From Chrysomallon squamiferum (lineage: Eukaryota > Mollusca > Gastropoda > Neomphalida > Peltospiridae): a DNA stretch of 64,000 nucleotides. A model generated the notes under the pieces. It did not search any database and had not been told where the DNA came from. It saw nothing but the letters and a program-made list of their open reading frames with translations. Both the position numbers and the translations under genes were made by a program. Position 1 is the first letter of the stretch. The number at the start of each line of letters is the position of its first letter. Below are positions 25,377 through 36,430 of the stretch, in pieces. The DNA lies in contig CM022670.1 in NCBI GenBank assembly GCA_012295275.1, positions 6,352,661 to 6,416,660 of the forward strand, in the 5' to 3' direction.

Positions 25377-26089
25377 AAAAGCTCGATCTACCTCACATTT
25401 ATGTAACAAAAAAAAGAAAAATGTTTACGTAAATTATAAACTCGATATCGTGATTAACTGAGTGTTGTTCATTTGTTTATAACTTCAAAGATGACATGAA
25501 ACAAAATTGTTTCTTTGTCTTAGCCTGACAGCCACCAATCAAACTGAGTCAGGTGTAATCTAAGTCACCTGTTTCAAATATTAATTATACTAGTTAGTCT
25601 ATTTAGGTTAACCCCAGCTTTTATTAATTAATTACTCGATCAATTTATTTGTTTGTTTGCTTATTATTTTTATTTTTGTTTTCTTAATTATTTTTTTATT
25701 TTATTTTATTTTTGTGTTGTTTTGTTTTGTTTAAGTAGTGAAATAAGGCGAATTAAAAAACCAAAAAACAACAACAACAACCAAACTTAAACAGATAGTT
25801 AAATAATTTACACATACACACTAACATACGTATATAAATACGTACGTACACACATAAATAAATAAAGATCTATATAGTTTATCTGTTGTACACAAAGTAA
25901 GTGTTAATATTAAATTACGTTTCTCTGTAATAAATCAAAAGATGCGACTTGTTAACATATTTTTGTGTACTCAGATGAACATTTTTATATTTTGTTTTGT
26001 TAATGTTGCATGCTATGGTAATATTAGAAATACTATGCCAGCTGTAAGTATGCATTACAATATTTTGTATTTAAAGACTTTATTTAACC

Positions 26090-26385
26090 TATGCACTGAT
26101 GACAAATCTGTATTTAGATTCGGTGATATATGTTTATGCAGACTGAATTGTGATGCATTTTTATTTAGCGTAAATGGTGATATATTTTTTATTTATTTAA
26201 AATAACCATATATTTAGATTAAATGATAATATATATTTTGTTTAGATTGGAGTGTGATATATTTTTATTTACTTAAAATAATTATAGAGTTAGATTAGAC
26301 AATAATATATATTTTATTTATATTAGACAATGATATATATTTTATTTATATTAGATGATGATATATATTTTATTTAGAGGAAGGT
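26090..26385. repeat. Degenerate AT-rich minisatellite
   Basis: Repeats of about 29-38 bp built from TTAGATTR...GATGATATATATTTTATTTA. The last three copies (26300-26385) are the most alike. Confidence 0.75.
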
Positions 26386-26868
26386 ATATTTCATACCAAA
26401 CACTGTACATTTGACACTGTATTTGTCATTTGACATTTAAATAAGAAATCAAAACGTCAATATTTCGTCTCATATTTCACGTATTTCAACAGAGATTTTC
26501 CCACAAACAAAACTGGGATTTCTTTCTTCACGTATCTACCTAGATTCACACGCTGGGTTCTTTGCTTAACACCTGCAATTTACGTTTAACCCATTATATT
26601 TTATATTTTTGTATATTTCTATTAAATATAAATATAATGTGTATCACCAGTGCCGACAATATTACGATCTAGTGTATCAATATTACTACATTTTACTTCT
26701 GCAAGTCACCAAACACGTCATTTTCCAGTTCACTGCAGTGAATAACAGCAGATCGTGTCTGATAGAGTCTTTCTTTCAACTCGCACGTGGAAATATTATT
26801 TTAATTAAGTCGTCTACGAACTCGGCTTAAATGAACTAACGGGAAATCATCTCCCGTAATTTGGACAG

Positions 26869-27007
26869 AATTCATCACATTCTGGACGAAGTGAAGGAGA
26901 TCATTGTTCGTGTCACGCAGGCGACAACACAGAATCGTGCGCAATTACCACGACTGGACTCCACTGGGAACACATCACAAATGAACAGCAAACATGCACT
27001 GGGTTAG
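26869..27007 (+). CDS. Candidate terminal coding exon of an unknown gene (partial)
   Basis: From an acceptor-like ACAG at 26865-26868, preceded by the branch-point-like ACTAAC at 26835-26840, a 46-codon frame runs to TAG (27005-27007). It reads IHHILDEVKEIIVRVTQATT, then QNRAQLPRLDSTGN, ending KHALG. The first part is a good amphipathic helix and the tail is polar and probably disordered. The patch is GC-richer than its surroundings. There is no ATG at its beginning, so an upstream exon is needed and none was found in a matching phase. It could be a chance open frame. Confidence 0.28.
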
Positions 27008-27669
27008 AGTTTTGTTTAATACGATAATAATTCTTTTTTTTTTTTTTTAATGATCGATCCATTTCGGTAAAAATAAATGTATGGGTTTTTTTTGTTTCTA
27101 CGATAGCGAAGAGAATAGCTTTAACAACTCGGAGTATCAGTCGTATCAGCGTCAGGCGTGTACTCACGTTGTGATTTACGTAACAAAATGTTTTTCAGTT
27201 GTTTTTTTATTATTTCGCACTGGTGCTCTGTACTATTTCGTGGAATGGTTTCTAAATCTCAGTACGGATTTAATTATTGCTTAGCATTTTGAGAATAGTT
27301 CTGCGTTGTCATCGTGGTAAAACAGGTGCAGAGGTAAAAGTAGTGAAAGGTACGTTCTAATTTACAGTACAGGTAAATGTTATATAAGTGTGTCGTGTGT
27401 TAAGGTGTAGTAGAGTGTTTGCTCCAGGAGTGAAGGGCTGGAGGATCAGTACTTAATAAGTGTCTCCAAATTTTTTCTTCAACAGTGAAGATGTTTTGTC
27501 GTCAGGTAGTTTGTTATGATTGCGCGTTTGGTTGCTGATATTGTTATTATAAAATCACATACCTATTAAACAACAGTGTTTTATTATCTGAAATATGTGT
27601 AAGCTCGAATACATTCATAAATTTATAGAAATTCATTTGTAAGAAGATTGTCGTGTACACGTTTACCAA

Positions 27670-27687
27670 TTTGGCATATTTATTATA

Positions 27688-27722
<35 letters not shown>

Positions 27723-27736
27723 TGTTACTATTATTA

Positions 27737-27774
<38 letters not shown>

Positions 27775-27830
27775 TTATTTTTTTAAATATTTATTTATTT
27801 ATTTATTATTATTTAAATACTTTTTGCTGC
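27670..27830. repeat. (ATT)n and (TTTA)n repeats
   Basis: Two ATT blocks separated by ACTGTTACT, followed by TTTATTTA repeats. Confidence 0.9.
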
Positions 27831-28290
27831 TTTCCTCAAAAATTGTTTTGCCAGTTTATTAAAATCGTGATTTATGTTGACGTCACACAGAGAAATGCAA
27901 CTAAAAAAATGTTCTGTTAATTAATACGAGTACATCTCTTTCAGACTGTAATTAATTACAAAAATCAAACACGTAGCTTATTATAGAGATACATTTAAAT
28001 ATCGATTATTAAGCACTTTTTTTTTCACAGAAAACTCTAACGAGAAATCTGCTCTCTTTGAAAAGTAAGCAACATCTAAAGACTTATTTTTTTTACACAG
28101 AATTCCACTTATATATCAAGTAATAAGAAATAACTAAATAATGAAAAGTCAAAAATAAACTTGTCTGTCGGAGAGCTCGTTTATGTCTTTTTAAAAATGT
28201 ATTTGATGGTAATTTTCATAATTTTGTTTTGTTTCCTTCTCTCCGTCTGTCTGTCTTCCGTATTTATCAATTCATTTCTTTTTGTTCTGT

Positions 28291-28294
28291 AATA

Positions 28295-28355
<61 letters not shown>

Positions 28356-28510
28356 TGATGTGACAATAATAAATATCATGATGATGACATAAAATGACGA
28401 TGATGATGATGATAATAATGATCATGATAACGACAATAATGATGATGATGATAATAATGATGATCATGATAACGACAATAATAATAATAATGATGATGAT
28501 GATGATAATT
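28291..28510. repeat. (AAT)n/(GAT)n compound repeat
   Basis: AAT triplets then interrupted GAT/ATG triplets, with an ATGATCATGATAACGACAATAA block present twice (near 28418 and 28461). Confidence 0.95.
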
Positions 28511-29278
28511 AGGAGATGGAGGATATGAAAGCATATGTTTACTTTCTTTCATTCCAATCTTTCTTTTTATTTCCCCTTCTATTTTCGTTTCTATTTTGTC
28601 TTTCCAAAGTTTTTCTTTTTCTTACTTTCTTTCTTTTTTATCCTCATTTCCTCTTCTGTTTTTTTTTTCATTCCTTCCTTCGTGTACTTTATACAACAGT
28701 TGACTAATTATACAGACAATATTAACAAAGTTTCACAGGAGAAGCCATAATCCCCAGACGTCCAGACGTTATAAAAAATCTTTTATCTCGACAGTTACCT
28801 ATTTTTCTCAAAGTACGACAATATGTTTATGGAGATCAGCATATTACGAAAAAGTCCACCATTGATCTTTGCTTTGCATTTCATTAACTTTATGATAAAA
28901 GAGAAAGAAGATATAAAAATTAATGAAAACGGAAGGAGTCGATAATGGGACTAATTGTTTGCCGGAAAGAACATGAAAACGTGTATAACACACCTGCTTC
29001 CATTTCCAGTGTACAGTGTAACGACGTCTGCTCTTTGGTATGAATAATTTAATCCTAGCATTTCACAATATTTGTATTCGATAATTTAACAATTTGTTTT
29101 CTGTAAAAACTTATTTTCAAGAGACTTCTGTACCAGAGATACGTTAATGACAGTAATTTAAAAACAAAAAACAAAAAAAAACGTTCTCTTTCGTCAATAC
29201 TGTTTCCTAGTGAAACATAGTAACCCAGTAACATGTGTTTATTATATGTCATTATATAAATATGTGTTTAGGAACTAA

Positions 29279-29450
29279 GGTGTGGCTAACTGGTTAGATC
29301 ACTGACCTGAGACATGACAGTATGCAGGTTCAGTCCTTGTCGGTCCGCCTTGGCTTCTCAAACGTTGTAGTGTGTACTACCATGTCTGTGGAAAGATTAA
29401 TGTAAAAAAATCCTTTGATGCTAATATATAACATTAATCTTTTAAATAAA
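29279..29450 (+). mobile_element. tRNA-derived SINE-like element
   Basis: The head carries a Pol III A box (TGGCTAACTGG, 29283-29293) and B box (GGTTCAGTCC, 29327-29336) at tRNA spacing. The T arm can pair, but the anticodon arm cannot. The body (CCATGTCTGTGGAAAGATTA, then AAAATCCTTTGATGCTAATA) resembles, from memory, the conserved central part of tRNA-SINEs common in molluscs. AT-rich DNA and (GGAT)n/(GATA)n repeats follow. Confidence 0.65.
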
Positions 29451-30475
29451 TAAATGGATGGATGGATAAGCACATAAATAGATAGACAGATAGGTAGGTA
29501 GGTAGATAGGAATGTAAGTAAGTAGGTGCGTGTAGAAATGGATAGACTCTAGTTAGATAGACAAGCATATGTGACTAGTATATTCTTATTAAAATAAATT
29601 ATTTACAGTTAAATAAATAAGTAAATAGATAAAAGATTTACTCAAATGTTTTGTCCTTTTAATTTTTATCTTCGAACTGACGTCACAAAAAGATAACTTG
29701 TCATTTCTTCAGGCTTGTTGATTGCTTGTTATAATTTTATTATTTGCAAAGGCTGGCGACCAAGGACAAATAACGTAATGACCTGAAAAAGTACATTCTT
29801 TATTCTGTGTACTTCTTGGTCAAGAAACATTACCTGTTTTCATAAGTTAATTATTTTTATTACTAATATTTTTTCCACGCTATTAAAAATAGCGGAAACT
29901 CAAGTATTACTTTTAATTAGCGGTGATTATTATCTGGTGCTATTCAGATGAAAACTTAATAGATTGGTAAATTGTGACAAGACTTGTACTTAGTAACCGA
30001 AGGAGAAAGTAAGTAATTTATTTTGAGACAATATAATGTTTTAAAACGCAATATTTGCTGTAGTTTACAGAGACGAAAGTCATTAACAAAGTATGTGAAA
30101 CAGAAGTATATTACTCAAAGATGTTTTCTAAATGGTATTGTTATGGCTTCAGTTACCCATTTTCTTGGTAGATTAAAGTGATTTATGAAAAAAATCCACA
30201 AAAAATAAAACTCATTTTACATCACAGATATTTAATAAATGTATAGATCTTTTACTAAATAGAAGACACATAATCCAGATTGGAAATATACGTGTGCTTG
30301 TGTGTTTTGTTTGCGTGTTTGTGTATGTGTGTTTATGTGCGTTTATATGTGTAGCTATGAACAGAAACTGACTAACAGAATGGACATTTCAATGGAATAG
30401 AAAAAATTGATAAATAAATGGACCGGTGTTGTTGCTGCTGCTATATGACGTCATCATCACTATCATCACCATCAT

Positions 30476-30477
<2 letters not shown>

Positions 30478-30527
<50 letters not shown>
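30478..30527. repeat. (ATT)n microsatellite
   Basis: ATT triplets preceded by imperfect ATC triplets and by a CRE (30446-30453). Confidence 0.95.
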
Positions 30528-30528
<1 letters not shown>

Positions 30529-30752
30529 GTTAATGTTAATCTCTCATACGGACACTCATGAATACTTGAACAGTTGAGTTTTTAAACTAACATTACATTC
30601 ATGTTGTAAGTAAGTTTGCAAACTGTCAGTTGTGAACTTGACGATTTTAACATTTAACCCAGGTAACAGAACAACTAACGCAACGACGTAATCAACACAA
30701 CAGTTAGGTCATTTACTCAGTCAAAACGTTACACTAAATCAACATGTGATCA

Positions 30753-30950
30753 ATGGAAAGTATTGTCCTGCTTACAAACGTCGTCACTCTAATAACTTGT
30801 GTTTTTTTTTCTACTAATGCAGTTGTGTTGTCCCCTGCTTTCTCGGTTCCGGAATTTCAACGCAAAGCTATGGATTATCGCCCTCATAAAATTTATCTCA
30901 ACTGCAACTGTGATAAAAAAAAATTAAAAAAAAGATTAAATCGTGCATAA
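30753..30950 (+). CDS. Hypothetical small secreted or membrane peptide ORF
   Basis: A 65-codon frame from ATG with a hydrophobic first half (MESIVLLTNVVTLITCVFFS) that could be a signal peptide, followed by a polar segment with two Cys (NCNCDKKK) and a basic end. I do not recognise it. An ATG-TGA lies nine bases upstream. No splice or promoter support is visible, and frames of this length are expected by chance, so this is weak. Confidence 0.15.
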   Translation: MESIVLLTNVVTLITCVFFSTNAVVLSPAFSVPEFQRKAMDYRPHKIYLNCNCDKKKLKKRLNRA

Positions 30951-32919
30951 ACGACACTGCACAAACCTCAGAATGATGAAAGGAAAAAGTATTTAATTAC
31001 TGGGAACTGTTAAATGGTGGAAAGAAAAGGTGTCGAGTATTTTTGTTGTTTTTTATTTCAGTGATTTGATTTTTTTTCTGTTTATACGACTCCAGTCACT
31101 GGTTTCTTTTCGTTTTAATGTGTTTACGTCTATTGATTGACGTTTATTTTTTTTAACTTTATTTTTTTTATTTTTTTTTAATTTTTAAAATTTTTATCTC
31201 TGGTTCATTCAGCATGACTCTCATCCTGTGTTTCATGTTTCTCTTCGTGGTAAGTATAGTAAGATATTCTCCGCATTGATGATTTTGTTTTATTATATCA
31301 CGTTTCAAATTTTTTACTTGTTTCTTTTGTTTCTCTCAAATCCTTTTTCCTTACACATTTCCATGTCCTCATTCCGTTTTCCTTTTTTCTTTCTCTTTTA
31401 TAACCTTTTCTTATTAATTTTGCCTTTCCTTTGTTTTTCTGTTGGTTTTTTTAGTTGGTTTTTTGTTGTTCATTTTCTTTTTCATTCTTTCTTCAACTGC
31501 TTCTTAAAAATTTCTGTTTCTCTCTGGTCTTTTGGAGGTTTTCAATTAACTAGTTCAGTGATTCAGCTGGTTTCTCATTCTTCTGCTGGTAACTACATGA
31601 AATACACGAACTAATTACAATCCGTTTTCCTTAAGCTAATTCATTCGGTTTAATGGAAAACGGACAGATGATGTATAGCAGAGATTTATTGTCTTTGCAT
31701 AGGTGTACGTGTGCGTGCTCGCGTATCTGAACGCACGTGTGTATTTATATAATGTGGGTTTTCTGAATGTCTGATTATGTGCGTATGTGTGTATTTATAT
31801 CTGTATTTATATTATGCAAATATCTCCCGTATGTTTAGTTAATGTTTATATATGCATGTGTGTGTGTGTATGTTTGTGTATGTATTCAAGTGTATGTGTG
31901 CGATTTGATTATGTACCTATGTTCCTGTTTAATCATATATTTACGTGTTTTTGTTGTGCGTCATCTATGCGTATGTATCTACGCTGGCAAAAGGTTATAT
32001 TGATTTAAATAAGAATAACCGCATAGTGATGTGTTACTGCTTTTTTTAACGATCCATTAGTGATACAAGTTTTTTTTATTGACATAATTTGTATTTGCTT
32101 TGAGACAAAATACATATGATCGGATAGAAGGTTTTATCACGGGTTAGAAATGCTTGACAAATACACAAAAGTTTGCAAATATTTCTATTATGTTACTCGA
32201 AACTGTCAACATAGATGTTGTGTCGCTAACACAGGGAAAAAACTGATCTGGTATAAAACCTAGCAATTATTTCTTTTCTTTTTGGCTTAATTTGTTTATT
32301 TAAAGAAAGAATAATGTTTAAAAAGGAAAGGAAAAGAAAGAGAGAAAAAAATAAAATAAAACACATCTTGTTGTTATTAGAAACAGGTTATTCTCTCAAA
32401 GCTATACATCTAAGTTATCCAGTGTTGTAAGAAAAATTATTGAATATGTCCTTTAGATATGTCATTTAAAAAGTAAAAACAGAAACAGAGGAAGGAAGAA
32501 AATTACAAATAAAGATTTATATATTTTATAAGATTTAATTGTGATTGATACAGTTTTTCTTGTCAATCAACAGTAACTGACAGTTATAGAGCACAGCATA
32601 ATATTAATAAATATATAGATAGATAAATTCTAATACGCATGCGTAGTCTCAATCGCATCACCAGTCGCCTTTCAGGATATTAATTTCTGCAAGATGATGT
32701 TCTTCGATCTCGTCGCGACATTTAAACCAACAACAACAACAAACAACAAACAAACAACATATCAAAATAGATTCCTGTTCATTATGTATGTCAGTCTGAA
32801 AACTTTAACTTCCTGACAAAAGAGTTCTGATATCTAAAAACACAGTTTGAGAGGTTGTTGCCTCTGATTTGTTTTCCCCATTGAACACGTCAAGCTAAAA
32901 AATATAACGTTTAACGATG

Positions 32920-33250
32920 TATTCATTAATGTATCTGCTGAATTAACGTATTATATTTGTATTAATATATTGTTATCATGCTTGCATTAATTTTTCCTGT
33001 TTGTATTAAGATATCATATTTTTATTAATATCATGTATATATATTTTTATTAAAACATTTTTATATTAATGTATAGTGTTTGTTTTAATATCTCACATTT
33101 TTATTACTATATAAAATTTTATTAACGTTTCAATTTTTTTATTAGTATATAATGCTTTTAATAATGTATTACTTTTGTGTCTTGTTCAAATTAATATACT
33201 TTTTTTCATTTTTGTATTGGTATATCGATGTCTTAATAAACATATCACTT
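32920..33250. repeat. Highly degenerate TATTAATAT-rich tandem array
   Basis: Units of about 25-30 bp containing TTTTTATTAATATATCAT-like sequence recur over about 330 bp with heavy divergence. It looks like an old minisatellite. Confidence 0.6.
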
Positions 33251-33294
33251 ATTTAATTAATCTACATAACTGTACAGTACGACATGATATGGAC

Positions 33295-33345
33295 GGGTAG
33301 CTCCGCCTACATTTGCATTAGGGGCGTGGCTTGTAATAAACAATT
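33295..33345 (+). promoter_or_regulatory. Promoter-like patch with octamer and GC boxes
   Basis: CTCCGCCTAC, a perfect octamer (ATTTGCAT, the reverse of ATGCAAAT) and GGGGCGTGGC (KLF/Sp1-like) lie within about 40 bp in otherwise AT-rich DNA, about 90 bp before the ATG of the micro-ORF at 33430. Motif identity is visible, and promoter function is inferred. Confidence 0.35.
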
Positions 33346-33429
33346 ATGTGCCAGATTAGTTGTGTTATGATGAAAAAGAACAACGTTCTGTAGTTGGCGA
33401 TGTTTAGTTGGTTACTCTAACAAGTAAAA

Positions 33430-33625
33430 ATGAAGAAGTATAAAAAGAGAGAAAATGCTGAAATTGCTGAGATCAGAGACAGCTTGGGATTTCTGAACAC
33501 AGTCACATTACGTGAACATTTTGTAAGCATCATTTGTGATTCTTGTCATCGTCATCTTGTTCCTACATCATCATCGTCACCTTGTTCCTACATCATCATC
33601 ATCATCATCAGTTTACTTCATTTAT

Positions 33626-33657
<32 letters not shown>

Positions 33658-33881
33658 GCGTTGTAATTTCGTGTTTTGACGTTGTAGGGATGAGGTAAAA
33701 CAAATCTGACTAGAAAGACATGGACCATCAACGTCATCATCGTCATCATCATCATCATCATCATTTTAAATATTCTCTGTGGTTTAAACAGCCAAAGAAC
33801 ACGTAAAAACTTTATATTTAATGAATAAGTTTGATAATTATTTCTTCTTTTCTTTTTATTTTTCAGATGTTTTATTTGTAA
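33430..33881 (+). CDS. Candidate two-exon micro-ORF, 35 residues
   Basis: Exon 1 (33430-33522) encodes a 31-residue charged, amphipathic peptide beginning MKKYKKRENAEIAEIRDS and ending LREHF. It ends at a GTAAGC donor in phase 0. A strong acceptor (polypyrimidine then CAG, ending 33866) joins in frame to four codons and TAA (33867-33881). I do not recognise the family. The octamer/GC-box patch upstream suggests a transcription start near here. Alternatives are a non-coding 5' exon of the GPCR gene or an lncRNA. An AG at 35046-35047 would keep frame into the GPCR, but its pyrimidine tract is poor. Confidence 0.3.
33633..33659. repeat. (CAG)n run in the micro-ORF intron
   Basis: Short CAG run after CAT/ATC triplets. 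The Ala-rich translation read past the donor is an artefact. Confidence 0.9.
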
Positions 33882-34458
33882 GACTACGTTGTTGTTGGAT
33901 TTCTCTCCTCTTCAGAAGTTACGTTCTCCAGAAAGAATGGAGTGATTTCATTTTTTTTTTTTTTTAAAAAGATCAAAACTGGAGTGCTGAAAATAATCTG
34001 TTTCCTTAACAGAATTTTTACACACAAAATCTTCTTTGTTTGAAAAATAACACGTGTGCAGAAAAATCTTCATTATTTGGAAAGTAAAATGGATATTTCA
34101 TAAAAATTAGATTTGCTTCTTCATGGATATTCTGGGGTAAAGTAATAGTTTTTAAAATAAATTTAATAGCTTAAAGAAAAAGACAAAATTTATTTACAAC
34201 AACGATTTTTGTAGTTAAAAACAGGACTGTATGAAAAAAAAAATCGTTTCCTTGAAATGTAAATATTTGTGCTATGATGGAAAAGAAAATTGTTTATATA
34301 ATACTTGATATTTTTAAAGCTACTTGATAATTTTACAGACCTATTCATTTTTTATGGGTTATTTCATTTTTTGCAATCGTTTTTATGTGAATAATTGATT
34401 TTATTTTTAAATTTAGTGTTGTTAAAAGGAAAATTCCATTCAAATTTTCAGTTGTTCC

Positions 34459-34513
<55 letters not shown>
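34459..34513. repeat. (AAT)n microsatellite
   Basis: Uninterrupted AAT triplets. Confidence 0.95.
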
Positions 34514-34520
<7 letters not shown>

Positions 34521-35051
34521 TGTCGTTTTTATAACGAATAAGATAAAAACAAGAAATTTTTTTAAATTTTTTTAGTCAGTGGTAACATTTAAGATTAACT
34601 TTGAACATACAAGATATAAACAACGAACATTACTCTTTTTAAGGTAAAAGTTAGTTTACTTGCCAATGGGTGTCAAGAACAGTGTCAGTCAATAAGAAAA
34701 AGAACAGAGAAAGAAACAATATTACATTTTTTTTAAATCAAACAAAATAAAGATAAAAAGATATGAATGCATAGGTGGTCTAAGTAAATTTAGCTAAATC
34801 AATTTTTCTTTTGGGCTTATTCATTTTTTTTGTATATTTTTATTTGACTTTTTTAAACATTCACTTTTAATTTATTTATCAAAAACAAATAATTACTTTA
34901 TCGTTTATCGATATTAAAAAAAAAAAAGAAAAGAAAAAAAAAATATTTAGAAAGTCGATTCATTTTATCTAAACATAACAAAAGTGACTATTTGAAGAGT
35001 CGAATGAGGATAATTAATAAAGCTGATAACATTTTCACCAAGCGAAGAGTT

Positions 35052-35063
35052 ATGACGTCATGA
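35052..35063 (+). promoter_or_regulatory. Minimal upstream ORF overlapping the GPCR start
   Basis: ATG-ACG-TCA-TGA in a different frame ends over the receptor's own ATG (shared ATGA at 35060-35063). The central TGACGTCA is also a CRE palindrome. Such an arrangement could reduce or reinitiate translation if the upstream ATG lies in the mRNA. Confidence 0.4.
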
Positions 35064-36116
35064 CAGGAAACGTGACCAACTACACGGACTCGGAGTTTGA
35101 GATTTATCTGCTTCCTGTCTCCATTCTTGTTCCTGTTCTCGCCGTCGTCATCCCTCTCATCATCATGGCTGTCGTCGGCAACGCCCTCGTCATCATCTCG
35201 TACCTCAAAGACAAGACGCTGCAGACCGTGCACAACATGTACATCTTCAACCTCGCCATCGCCGACTTCTTCATCGGGCTGTCCAGCATGAACTTCTACG
35301 TGGTCTACACCGTGACGGTGTGGCACTGGCCCCTGGGTCGGGCGATGTGCAAGGTTTTTCTCTGCATCGACTTCACTCTGTGCCTGGAAACCGTTCTCCT
35401 CATCATCGTCATCAGCCTCGACCGCCTCATCCTCATCACGTCGGGGGCGCAGTACTCGCAGCGCGAAACGAAGAACGTTGCCTACGTCAAGATCGCCGTC
35501 TCGTGGCTGTTTGCCTTCGCTCTGTACGGCCCGGCCATCATCGGGTGGGACTACTGGGTCGGGGAGTCGTCCGTCGAGGACAACGACTGCGACACGGAGT
35601 TCAGCGACAACTTCGAATACACCTTTAGCGACGGCGATCGTGGAGTTCGTCGTTCCGTTTGTGTCCATCGCCGTGTTGAATTCTTTGATCTACTGCAAAA
35701 TTCGAAAGCGCAACAAAGTCTTCGCTCAGAACGTCGTCAATCCGTGCGTCATAACGGTGTCGTCGCGTCTCGACGTCCTCGACCGAAACGTGGCCAATCT
35801 TCCAGCCAATCAGAACACGGCAGCAAGCTCCAGATTATCACGTGACAAGAAAGCGAGGAAATCATTGGCTCTGCTCGTTATCGTGTTCGGCATTTGCTGG
35901 GCGCCGTACACTGCGACCACCATTTTGAAAACTTTGTGCGAGTCTTGTGTGAACAAGAATTTCTACGAGTTTCAAACGTGGCTGCTTTGGTGCAAGTCGT
36001 GCGTCAACCCGCTTCTCTACGCTTACAGCAGCGTAAAGTTTCGTGAAAACTTCAAAAAACTCCTCTTCAGATGTTTCAGATACTCGAAGCCTTCTCAACA
36101 AAATTCCTATGTTTAA
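35060..36116 (+). CDS. Aminergic-type GPCR, histamine H3-like, intronless, with one frameshift
   Basis: Seven-transmembrane receptor expected at the plasma membrane. Frame 1 (35060-35626) gives residues 1-189: N-glycosylation sites (NVT, NYT), TM1 with GN (40-41), TM2 NLAIADF, Cys97, TM3 with the amine-binding Asp104 (CIDFTLC), DRL in place of DRY (121-123), TM4 ending YGPAIIGWDYW, and ECL2 Cys177. One extra base at about 35624-35627 moves the reading frame. The rest (35628-36116, 162 residues) carries TM5 (VEFVVPFVSIAVL), a short third loop, TM6 FGICWAPY, TM7 NPLLY and a short tail. YGPAI...W followed by CxxEF is most like H3 histamine receptors, and muscarinic or orphan amine receptors are alternatives. 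The total would be about 351 residues. The break may be a sequencing error or a recent pseudogene. The first half is strikingly GC-rich. Confidence 0.92.
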
Positions 36117-36407
36117 CACATGAAACTGATCATTGCATAAACGTTTAACTGACTGCCTGTAATTTTAAAACTATTTTATAAACAGGACGCTGTTTTGAAC
36201 CATTGTAATGTACAGTTTATGTATATATATATATTTATTACGTACAATTTGAGTATATCATAAAGTTTTATACTGTTGTTACGTATGCCACTGTCACGTG
36301 ATCCAGTCAAGTAGATTATTTTACACGTCAGTTAATAATTTCACTTTCAGTTTGTTTTTAATCTAAAAGTTTACAGACGGCTGGGATCACTGGACCGTTA
36401 TCTTATT

Positions 36408-36430
36408 AATAAAAAATTCAAAACAATAAA
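36408..36430 (+). terminator. Candidate GPCR polyadenylation signals
   Basis: Two AATAAA hexamers (36408-36413 and 36425-36430) lie about 300 bp after the receptor stop codon, with no long simple repeat between. Confidence 0.45.

Larger units (their letters stand above)
24456..26868. other. AT-rich stretch without supported genes
   Basis: It holds two minisatellites (25251-25376, 26090-26385) and AT-rich unique DNA. A short frame from ATG 25942 to a consensus donor at 26044 (GTAAGTAT) would encode a signal-peptide-like 34-residue start (MRLVNIFLCT...), but nothing joins it in phase to the exon candidate at 26869. Confidence 0.5.

Noticed and set aside
29279-29345. Functional tRNA genes at the A/B-box sites (also 47815, 52509, 55163)
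   Set aside because: Anticodon and acceptor stems do not pair and no normal anticodon loop is present, so they fit SINE heads better.
33430-35060. Direct splicing of the 33430-33522 exon into the GPCR
   Set aside because: The only in-phase acceptor (AG at 35046-35047) has almost no polypyrimidine tract, and the receptor already has a normal N terminus from its own ATG.
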